Origin: Watersipora subatra
Lineage: Eukaryota > Bryozoa > Gymnolaemata > Cheilostomatida > Watersiporidae
Direction: 5' to 3'
Assembly: GCF_963576615.1 (NCBI RefSeq)
Contig: NC_088712.1
Location: 28,301,870-28,365,869 of the forward strand
DNA: 64,000 nucleotides
In this document: one piece after another, positions 47,201 through 59,200 of the stretch
How the letters are laid out: each line of letters begins with the position of its first letter
How positions within the stretch are numbered: position 1 is the stretch's first letter
Notes under the pieces: model-generated
What the model was told of the DNA's origin: nothing
What the model saw: only the letters and a program-made list of their open reading frames with translations
Databases searched by the model: none
Made by a program: the position numbers and the translations under genes

Positions 47201-50200
47201 ATATTTAAATAAGTTTATATGTGTTTTGTATCGTTATTATACTTAAACGACTCCATTGAAAAATGGTTAAATTTGTTGATGAGATTTCGGTACAAGGGTT
47301 TGCGAGGTTGTTGATGAATAATTTTCGTGAGTTGTGTGCACATGCATTTATCATAAAACTCTCAAACATTCGCTCCACTCGTGTTTGATCGTGGGATAAC
47401 CAACATTTAATGATAAATACTTCAGGAAATTAAATGAAACAATAATGCAGCTGCATCATATAAAACTAAGTGAAAAACTAAATTATATGTAGGACACCAA
47501 ATTAATATAGTAATAATTAATAAAGGACATTTTTATTCCCTTAATGTTCAAGTAAACAAAATGTAGCCTGAGCGATAAAGGAAACATAATGTGTAGATGC
47601 CCCAACAGGAAGATGGAGATAGTCTAACTTAGGCCATATTATGTAAACTTGATATTACCGTAAAACCTCTAATTGAACGCCACCTCCAATTGACCGCTAC
47701 CCTGAGAGAAGGGTTGAAAAATAGACCGCCACTCTCCATTTGACCGCCACTGACGTTACTTGATTTTTACGAGCAAAAATATCAACTGATCAGTAGAAAA
47801 GTGTCCACAAAATTGTTTAAACTTATGATGGTAGATGGAACTTTGAAAGCAACATCATCGAAATAACTACTAACTGTCTCAGGCTAATAGTAGTTCTTTG
47901 TTAAACGTGGTCCTAATACTTCAAAGGACAAGCATATAAAAACCGGTTTGCAAGTTTTAGACCAAAGGTAACGTTTACCGAGCATATTTTTATTGTGCTA
48001 AATACAAAAAAATTGTGCCAAAAATTGTTTGGACACTAATATCGACTAGTTTAGCAATGCAGAAGAAAGAGTTGAGACTGGAAGATATTGTGGATGGTAT
48101 TGGATAACGAAGATGTTCGTTCTATAGAAAGCAACAATCAGAACGCAGCTACCTGAGCAAATGACGGAAGTATTTTTGTTTTAAAAACGGTAATTTTTGT
48201 TTCTGCATGTAATATAAGTATGATTCGTTTATGTCACTTGTTCATGAATATAAATTTGTATCATTTGATGGATTATTATTGTATAGATTTATAAATAGAC
48301 TTATAAATATGCAGGTTTATAGCATGTTATTTAATATCATCATTGCGACTATCTTAACACGACTTAAAATAGATCATCTTCATAACTCCACTTCTATTGC
48401 ACATAAAAAGCTAGTTGTGGCTGTAAACTGTAGCAAACATATCAGTGAGTGCAATAAGCCTTTATTCAACAATGTTAAATACAAATATAAAATAAAAATG
48501 TCTTCAAATTTAGAATGTAATAAAAATTTAAAATGCCAACAAATTGCAAAGAAGGACACAGGCTATAATACCATCGCAGGTCAATTGCAAGCAATAGATA
48601 TCAACTGTTAGAGATATTTCTCGGTTTCTCAATGTACATTCATCAAGAGATCTTTGACAAGTTAGAGGTAAGTTAGCAAATTTATTGCATTCAAAAGGTT
48701 TAATATCGCTCCATTGAAAAAAGAGAGCAAAATATAGGCGACATTCGCTTTGCCCGTAATAGGGCTAAATTTATCTTCCGAAAATACTGACGAGCTATTT
48801 GAAAGATAAACCGCCAGCCTCTATTTGAACATCGCCTCTAATGGACCACCAGCCTTTATTTGAACGCCGCCTTCAATTGACCGCCAGCCTCCATTTGAAC
48901 ACCGCCTCCAATTGACCGCCACCGTAGAGGAAAGATTGAAAAATAGAGTGCCATGGCATTCAATTAGAGGTTTTACAGTAGCTATATTTAGTAGACACTC
49001 TTACAATGTAAACGATCCGTTCTGGGAACGTTTACATTATAGGGAGTTTGTGTTATAAGAACAGTAAAATACATGTAAATTGCCTAATCCGTTCAAAGAT
49101 CTTTCAAAACTCACCTTTTGGCTAGTGAAAAAGGCACAAAAATAGACTCAATTTTTTAATTTATTGGCTCTACCGTGGCCTGTAGTATTATTGGTTTGTA
49201 TCAACAACTTTTCTCCTTTTTCTTATCACTTTCACTTAGTTAATGGTCCATGACTAGGGTAGCTTTACAATAAGTTAGGGGGAACGCACACCTACAACGT
49301 CCATTTACACCATTTTGTTCACTTTTTCTAGACAGCAGGCTTTACTCTGCAAAGAGAAAACAAAAACATTTTATGTCTAAAATAAAGCAAAACAACAAAA
49401 TATTTTTACTATAAAAATAGCGGTACCGCCTGCTCATTGCCTATCGTATCCAGAGGTCAAGGTTAAGATAAAAAAGAACTTTTAACAATACTCCAACTTG
49501 TGACATTCAGATTGACAGACTGACACTTGCATCAATCAATCGTCTTTTGAGTATTTCTGAAGAATTGTGCGGCTACCGATCCTCTGTGCTTTATCGACAC
49601 AACTGACGATCTCTCATGGGGAACTAGATTGCCAGGATACAACAAAAATATACAGAGTTTTCTCTCAAGTGGGACCAGAGAGAAAGCGACATTTTTACGA
49701 CTAACTACAAAATTCCCATTATTCAAATCAAATTTGAGAACTCGCACTGATTTGACATTTTACATTATATAGAATCTATACGTAACACAAAATTTTTACA
49801 TAAATTCTTTACGTTATTTGGAATTTACATTATAGGAAGTATATGCTATAGGAGTGTCTATTGTATACATTAAAATAAAATAAATCAACTATTTTTCGTA
49901 CATTTTAACTATTAAAATACTATTAGATTACAATTGCTATATTATTGGCAATTGCTATATTATTGACAATTGCTAAAAGCTATTGATAACTGCTAATAGT
50001 TACTGACAAACCAAACTCTATAAAAAGGCTACAGGAAGTATCTATACCCTGCATAAGTGCGAGTACCCACCTCACCCTGTCGATGGTTGCACATATCCCA
50101 CAGAGGAATGAGCGTGAGATGCCCCATACTGTCATCCTCTACTGCCTGCACACTGCTACCAGATATTCTGATATAGTTCTGCCTCGTCATCACAGTGCTG

Positions 50201-53200
50201 ACAGCCCACCTTCAAGATAGATGAACCCTATGCGCTTGCAACTAGTTTGAGTGAACTCAGAGAGAGACAAATCTTAACATTTCTAGCAAGATACTCACAA
50301 TTGCTAGTCAAGGTTGTACTATAGGTAAGTGGTATTATGGGTCGCACTTAATCTATTGCCCAAGCATGCCACATCCTTTAGTCATTGACCTCAACAAAGT
50401 CTCTTCCTATTTCTACCCACATGTTCTAGGGCTAAGAATGTAGAACCATAACTATATTAGAGATTTGATCCCATGTCATAGTAATAGCAATGCTCAGTGT
50501 TCCAAACTATGGCAACTCTCCAATCAGCTCTGCTATATTTGGGCACTGCTTGTGATGCTAATAGAACAAGAAGGGAATTTGTGGCCAAAACCCCGAACAA
50601 TTTTACTAAATCCAAATTGAGTATAAATTTGATAGGCTCTTTTGTAAAGCAGGCCAACTACAGCAACATACGATATAGTAAACTACAAAACATGAAATTA
50701 ATAATTATCTTTTCTTTTATTTCAACTACTAGTACAGAGAGAGCGGACAACTCATTAAAAATGTCATATATTACTTCAATTTCCCAAGCTTATGTGAACA
50801 TTGGTCCAAATCAGCATTGTAATAAACAAAGAACGTAGAGGTTGGGTTAGGAATTTACTTATCGCTACAAAACTGGCCTATCTTGGAGGTCTACAGCTAC
50901 ACAACTACTATATAAGGGCCAACTGGAAATGCCGTAAAGGCACCTGTAGAGATCGTAGGTAAAGTTCTTAGCCATCACAGGATACTGCCCCCTCCTCTTG
51001 TTTATGAAAAGAGACCAGAAGTAGGCATACTGCCTCGCTACGTTTCTCTGCATGTGAATGCTCTGCTCGTAGGTTGGGGAGCCTTTCAATAGAGCGATCT
51101 CGTTTGGGGGGAAATAGAGAGGCGTATCATATGTCTCTGGAAGAACATCTGTTACAGAAACATATTAGCTACAAACAGTCAAACTTCTCCAGGTGCACAT
51201 GAAGTTAATTCAATCTACGATGTGCTTTGTGTATTAAATCAGTTTATGTTGGAGCATATATTTCTAAAAACATACAGTGTAATTCAAGTAATTTGTTATG
51301 CAGATTACAAGACTGCAGTAACTCTGTAGTATATACTGGAGGTGATTAAAAACATTAGAACAAATCGATTATATCAAGGTCTATGCTTTCTACACTTTTG
51401 CTTACAAATGATAACTCTATGCTCTCTACATCTTTGCCTACAAATGATAATTCTATGCTGTCTAGACCTTTTCATGGAAAACTGAGCAGCATTTGTATTT
51501 GCTAACATTTTATTGTCCAAGCAACCACAGCAGACGCTCCGGTAACGTATATTTCCTGTAACGTAAATTACAGATAACATAAAAAAATTATGTGAAGTTT
51601 TTGCTTCCTACTATGTAAAAAATTCTATATAATGTAAAGTGTCAAGTCGGGCGAGTTTTTAAATCAATTTGAATGTTAGTTTATTTCGCCGCACTTGTGG
51701 AAGAAAAAACACTGTGTGTTTAGCATTATATCTATGATATATAACTTTCGCGACATTATAGTTCGTCGTAAGAGATTGTTAAATGTGCCGACTAAAAGGC
51801 GAATAGAATAGCTGCGCAATTGTTCATAAATAAAAAGGCAATCGATTAGTGCAGGTCGGTCTACCAAGCTGAACATCACAGGTTGGAGTGTCGCCGAAAA
51901 ATATCTTTATCTTCACCTTGACAACTGGATAGTGATAGATGACGAACAGGTAGAACTGCTTTGTATAGTAAAAACTTTTGTTGTCTTGCCTTACTGTAGA
52001 CATACAAAATATTTTTTCTTAGATCTACTTTGCAGAATAAACTTTCCTGTTTAGAAAAATAAGCAAATCGTTGTAAATGACCGCCAAAAATCTGGAGGCC
52101 CTATCAACTTGTTGTAAACTTACCACAATCATGGTCTATTAAACCAGTGAGATTGATCATAAAAAGGAGAAAAGGTGTCGATGCAAACCAATAATTCTGC
52201 AGTTGCGGTACAGCTCGCAAATTAAAAGAGTTGAGTTAAGTTTTTCCTTTTTGCATGGCCAAAGAGGTGAGTTTGGAAAGATCTTAGAACGAATTAGGCA
52301 ATTTACATGTATTTTACTGTTCTTATAACGTAAATTACCTACAAAGTGAATGTTTCTGGAATGGAATATTTACGTTATAGGAGCGTCTACTGTACTAGAG
52401 GTCTGGTTGAGCAAAATGTACTATGACTTCCAGTTTGCCACTTTTATTATTTCTCGAGTTCAGTAGCAGTGTCGCTAGCACTTTATTCAGCTCATATGTA
52501 AGCCAACCGGTTAAAAAGGTTATGAAAATGACACAGCACGCACCAACCATCTAGAATATCAAAAAGAATGAACAGCCAGTGATTCGCCCAGTGTCGAAAA
52601 AAAAACTTGCCCTCATCAGAAAAAAAGCTATTGTGTCAGAAAGAGAGCTTGGTCCATTTCAAGGAAAAAGCTTGCAACAAGTCAGAAAGAAAGCTCTCTT
52701 TTTCAGAAAAAAAGCTCGCCAAATGTCAGATAGAAAGCTCTCCCATGTCAAAAATAAAGCTTGCCCCATGTCGATTAAAGAGCTCGCCTTATATCAAAAA
52801 GAAATCTTGCCCCATGTCAAAAAGAAAGTTTGACCTATGTCAGAATGAGAGCTTGCCCCATTTCAAGGAAAACGCTTGCATGAAGCCCAAAAAATAGCTC
52901 TCCCCATGTCAGAAAGAAAGCTGGTCCCATGTCAGAAAAAAAGATCGCTCTGTCGGAGCAAAAAGTGATGCAGCTTGCCATCCTATTTTACGTGATAAGG
53001 CAGCTTTGTGATGACAGCATACTATCTTTCTTATAACATCACCTCTGAGATATTCAATCACCAGTAGCCAAAAAGGTAAACAGAACAATGCTACGCTATC
53101 AGGTTGGAACACAAGCTATGGCATTTAGATCCGCAATGGTTGACCATTTCAGTAAAAACATCTGTCATTTGTCTGTAACTCATACAATGTGACAGTGGGC

Positions 53201-56200
53201 TGCTGTACCATGCAGGATTTTATGAATTAGTGAGATAGCCAATGAGTATATCTAGTTACCATGGCAACAATAATTTCCTGTTTAGCTTAAAATATAAACT
53301 GACCTAGATATGGCTTCCAATATGAACCCGAGCCTTTGAAGCGCTCGGAAAGGAGGTGCAGAGACAGGGCTATGTTGGGCATTTGAGAGGCAATGGGATC
53401 CGTCCTCAAGAGCTCACCTGAATAAAATTTCCTGATAGCTTTTAACGACGAACTTACACAACATCTTAGTAGATTTTATCAGAAAGTATCCATGTTTTTC
53501 TATTATTTCTATTCTAAGCGCACTTCAACTGCAACCAAGTTTCATCGATTTTGACCATGAAACATATTGGTAGTCAGATCACTTTAAACATAAAAAACAA
53601 TCACAAATAATAATAGAAAAACATAAGTTCATCTTGTAAAATCAAAAAGACAAACAAACCATTCCAAGAATTCAGGCCACACTGTAACATGCCGATTACA
53701 ATGGAAAAATCGAGTGACATGCTGGCAAACATTGACAGGCATAGACAGGTCTGATATGATGCACAGACATTGCCAAGCAAGGCCAGGTTCTTTGGACTGA
53801 CCTATGCTAGATAACTCTGTATCAGCTGTTAGCATCATAGACCTGGGAATTGACATAAACTCCTCATGGGGCTATAAAACAAAGTTATATAATTATGACA
53901 TGGTAGATAATATCTTATATTATTATATCATTACGACATAGTAGATAATATTTTATCAATTTTATTCAAGGCAACACAGTAATCACTTATTGCAAGTAGC
54001 AGAACTCTGTCTAAAAACTACGAAAATTCGAATATTGGTTCGAAAATACTCTGTCCGAAAATTCGAATATTTAAATATTTGAAACGAATCCATCCCCTTT
54101 GTAGTGATTTGAGCCAGTTTTAATTCGATTTTAAGTTAAACAGACGCAAAAAAGGTTTGTGAGTTAATTTGAAAAGGATACAGCAATTTAATGGAAATAA
54201 TTTTTTTGGGTTTTGATATGTTCTGCTTATTGTTGTTCATCAAAACACGTAAAATATATCCAACACATTTACGGATATAACACAAGGATTGTTAAGGAAA
54301 GAAACACATGTAGTGTACACCATTGTACATCTACTTATTACTAGTTCATGTATACATTATAATATATATAACATCATTATTGTTCTATCTGTTCCATCTA
54401 TACTGCTCTTATGGTAACATTAGAGCCTAATAACTCTGTACCCAATAATTTGTTAAATATAAATATTTGTTAAGATAAATCATTGAATGAATCGGAATTC
54501 GATTTGTCCACATCAGACAAAGATTTGACTTGTTGGATATTAGTTGACATGAACAGGTGATTTGATTTTTTCATCAAATAAAAAAATTGATATGAACACA
54601 GCTCTAGCAAATAGTAATGGCGGCAAATTTAATGACATTGAAACGCTAGCACGTAATAGCTGTAAAGCAGAAATGCATTAACATCCTTTGTCATTAAAAC
54701 TGTTGTTAATCAAAAAGCTTGCAATAAAAATTGAATCTTTTTAATATATGTTCCTTTTTAATAAATCTATTATTTACCGTTGTTTTAGTTTGCATTTATG
54801 ATATCAGAGTTGTTCAGTCTTTATGCAAATTGAATTACTTTCTTCCAGTACATTTCCGATGTCACCAATCAGAAATTAGTGAATACCAAGCTAGATATCC
54901 TTCACTAGTCAAAATTTCAATGTACATTTTTTATGTTGCTTTTTTATGACACAACTTGAAGCAAACAAATCTTAATTTCATATCAATGGCATAGTTGTAA
55001 AAAGATGTAAGTTCATGGCGAGAATATTGAGTAGCGCTTATATAGCAGTTGTGGATTCTGGGTACTGAAGCTAAAATTGAGTCTATTGAACTTCTGCTGT
55101 GCCTCATATGTTCAGTCACAGATTCAGAGATATACAATATCAACTAGTATATATATTATATATATTATCATATTATATTAGAACATATAATATATACATT
55201 ATATGTTCATTAGACTTGTTTTCTTATGGCTTAGTGCTAGCCTTTAGTATTCAGCCTAGCATCTCATACATATAAAAAGGCCACTTGGACTCCTCAAGAT
55301 GGAAAAAATCCCCATCTAAAGCAGATTCACTCCCTCAAAGCCGAACTAGGGACCAGACCTCTCCTCTTAGGACTTTTTAAAGGTTATTCTTTTAGAGATA
55401 TCACTCATAACTGGAGGCTGAGCAAATAACCTCTACTTCTGTACTCAATAATTTGCCAAATATTTCCCAATCATTATTGAGTTATTTGGGTTTGATTGAC
55501 ACGTATCAGATATTGACACGTATCAATTGATTGGTTATCAATTGACATGAACAAGTGATTTGATTTTAAATCAAGTTAAAAGGTATAATTTGGGCATAGC
55601 TCACCAACTGAGCCATGCGGATGTGTAACTAGATTCTCTTCCTAAAGCAGAAATAATGGCCAAACACTCCTCTTCAGACATCTCAAAGGTCTGTTCATAA
55701 CTAGAAACTCAACAAATAACCTGAGCGCAAGCTAACAAAGTCCAACCTCAATTCTTTGAGTCGCTTGAACACCGACTCCGAGTCCTTCAAAGAGAGCCAA
55801 GTCTACTTTATCACATTTGGCTCCATTCTCAGTGCTCCACCTCATGAATGCTCTCAGTCTAGACTCTCTGCTCCGAGTGCCTGAATAGGAATACCGTTCT
55901 CTTTGACTCACATTCTTATCAACATTTACAGCAATTAGGCCCTATATACATAAGTCTCAGGGTTTGTTATTTGTCCAGTTATAGCGATAAAGTTTTAGAA
56001 ATGAAAAATCCGCTACGCACTGGATACCTTCGGGTCCTACTGGATACCTACGCTCCAACTCAGTACCTTCGGGTTCAAACACGGGCGAATTAACCCAATA
56101 AGCCACATGGCTTATTTGCCATACAATGAAATAATTGTCCGCATCAGACTTATGACGCAATCTTATCTCCTGACGCTAGATTAAATTATAATAACGGCAC

Positions 56201-59200
56201 TTATTTACGAGCTTACATAGGAGTTCAAGTCATCCCAAGTCATTGGGTAAAAAACATAGTCAATTGAAAAAAGATATTTTGCAAAAAGATCTTTATTACC
56301 AGTGCAACACCGGGCATTCAATAGTACATAATAAACATCAGACAGCCTTGACCTGCCTATTCCACAAGCTTACCTTGTTATACAGTTCTAGTTATAAATC
56401 TCATATCGCGGTATATTTAACCTCTTTGACAGACTCGTAAGAATGTCGAGATAGAGAGAGTAACGCTGGACGCTGTTAAAAGACAAGTAAAGCAATGTGT
56501 GATGAGCACCTGTCACACCTGTCGGGTCGGCGGGAGTTTGAAGGGAGCGGACCTGTTCTGTCAGCTCCCATATCGAGCAACAGCTGCTTTCTAGATCCTT
56601 AGCTGATGGAATCTGTGTAGACACTACAAATGCAAATATGATACTGCAGAGTTGTCTTCTGTTGGCAACACAAAACGTATTGAAGCAGGTGTAAACCCCT
56701 TATGTTCCACTTAAATAACAAGCATAACTTATACAAGTACGCAAGGAAAAGCTGGTACTTTAACTTAGTGGTATTTTAGGTATTGGTAAACCTTGGCTAA
56801 TAAAACCCTTAGCTAAACCTCATAGCTTGGAGAAAGATAGAACAAATATACAATTAAATTTATACTTTTGTGGCTCAGCTAAAAAAAACTTAGTCTACAA
56901 TAGGCCTACAGAGTGAACTATAAAACAGGAACACACAAGTTTAAACCAAAGTTGCCATCTACTTGCAATACAAATAGTGTTGCGCATCCTCTGATCAGGT
57001 GTTAGTCAATGACCTCTAATCAGTCTCATTTTTTGACAGGCATTTGTTCTGGTAGTCATAGGATGTGACCAGTGAATCTCAAGCTTCTTTCTCAAATTAC
57101 AGTGGGCCTGCCATACGACATCAATTCGTTCGTGTTGGCATTATAAGGCAAAAATGGAGTATAAAGGGGTATAGAAACGCATAGTAAATATCTCATGCAA
57201 CCAACCCCTGGTAAAAAAACATCAAAATTTTATATACTAATATATAAAATAATTTTTTTAATATATTGTATATATTAAAAAATTAACAACAAAATAGTAT
57301 ATTAACTTTAGTAACTATAATTACCTACAGTAACTTTACTGCATTTTTTATATTATAATAAACTTTAATTTTGTCACCGTCTTAATCTTTATTACGGTTT
57401 CATATTTACTAAACTTGAACGAATAATGCTAAACTGAGAGAGCGAGCAGCAGTATCTTTTTTAGGAAATGTGGGAGGTATTTCGGTGAATAGCACATCGG
57501 CATCTTCATTATTCCGACGTATGTAGCACACCGACCATCAATTTTGAATTTCGAGAGAGATGTTTTTGTTGATGTCGAATGGCGGAAAAAAACGCCGCTT
57601 GGAGGCAAAAAAATACATGTTTCACATCGTAAGGCAAAAAGAATTAAAACAGGGAGATTGTAATCCAGGAGTGCACTTCATAGTCTTTCCTTGATCAGCT
57701 TGTATACATTTTTGTTACCATAAATCCTCGTGTATAAGCCGCCAAAATGTATAGGGGACACCTCGAGCTTTGAAGGTTGTTTTTTTAGTTACAAGGTTGA
57801 GTTTTTTTGAGTTTTGGTATACAACGTGTTTATGGCTGATTCACACTATATCGCCGTATCTCGGCGTTGATGCCACAATATTTCGGTGATCGTTGATGAT
57901 AGCCATGCTCACACTATTACAAACTCATCCATGTTTGCATCAGTAAATACTCGTTTTTTATTTTCTTAAAAAACCTCTTTGTTTTCGGGTGCTCGAATAA
58001 AATACTATGCCCGCAGCAACTATCATGAACGGAAATAAATCACGCTATCCATGACCTCGAATTACTATCACCGAAATGGTTCACATTGTACAGGCTGCCG
58101 TCAATGCTCAGCGGAATATTGGGAAAGTTTGACAGCTGCACATTCTCGACGCATTTGCGTTGCTTCATCGAGACTGTCGGCCCCGTTTCACATAATCGAC
58201 GATGAATACCAAAAGAAAATGCCAACATACGGCGATATGGTGTAAAGTGTAAAACTAGCCTCAAACCTAACCTGCCGTCTACATCCATTAAACATATTTA
58301 ATTTAGTCACATAAGTTATTCCCCAAGTCTACCTCACTGTCTGCCAATGCACCTATGCATTGGCTGACAAGATAAAAACTAACCAATGAGTGTTCTCACC
58401 TTTAAGGAAAAAGTGTTACACCTTCCACAAACCACAAGAAACAAGTAGCCTACCAAATCAATGAGCACATTTTGTAACCCGCCTTTTAATTGAAAGTTGT
58501 GAGTGTAGCTTCAAAAACTAGCATCCAAAATGCTGCAGCAGCTTCTGGCATCATCGAAAAGCAGCTCAACGAACGGAATCAAGTGCTGGTGATGTCGGAT
58601 GACATTGACCATGGCTTATGACCTCATTACATGAGTACAAGTATTGGATATTTCCTAGCATATTATTGTTGAATAAATTATTTTTAGCATTTACACAATT
58701 AATTCAAATTGTATAAATAGTTATTACTATAAAAATCCTACATAGACATATTAATATTTGCTATAATTATTTTATATAGTTACAATTACCTTTGCAGTAT
58801 ATGTCATGTCAGGTTTCTCACATGACAATACTTCAAGTCCCTAACCCTGAATGTAGTGATAAATTTACAAGTATAGCTTTAAGACTGCTTGTATTAGCCA
58901 TACCCTAAACTTTTAAACACAACACTTTGGTTCTCAGAGCGGCTTATACAGGAAGATTTATGGTAGTCCTACTCATTTTGCTGGACAGTATCCGTTAATG
59001 GCTTTTTAGCAGTTTCCTGTAAAAGCTATCAATGGTTTTTATATTAGTTTTGGTGATGGTCCAGGTTTCACTATTTTATAAGAACATACTTGATAAATAT
59101 TAATAGGAACAGGTAAGCTACCACCTTGATATAGAGTGAACGGTTAAACTAATAACTTGATTTAAATTCAACAGTTAACTACTTACTCTAAAGAAGCACT

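Noticed and set aside
46804-47246. Frames on both strands (91 and 60 codons) as exons
   Set aside because: No domain, no convincing splice sites, and located in SETD3 intron 7.
48231-48611. 126-codon frame as a host gene
   Set aside because: It lies wholly inside a TA-flanked transposon, and no domain or splice signals were recognised.
52579-52897. Lysine-rich frames of 84 and 96 codons
   Set aside because: They coincide with a degenerate 27-bp tandem repeat in SETD3 intron 5 and overlap in different frames.
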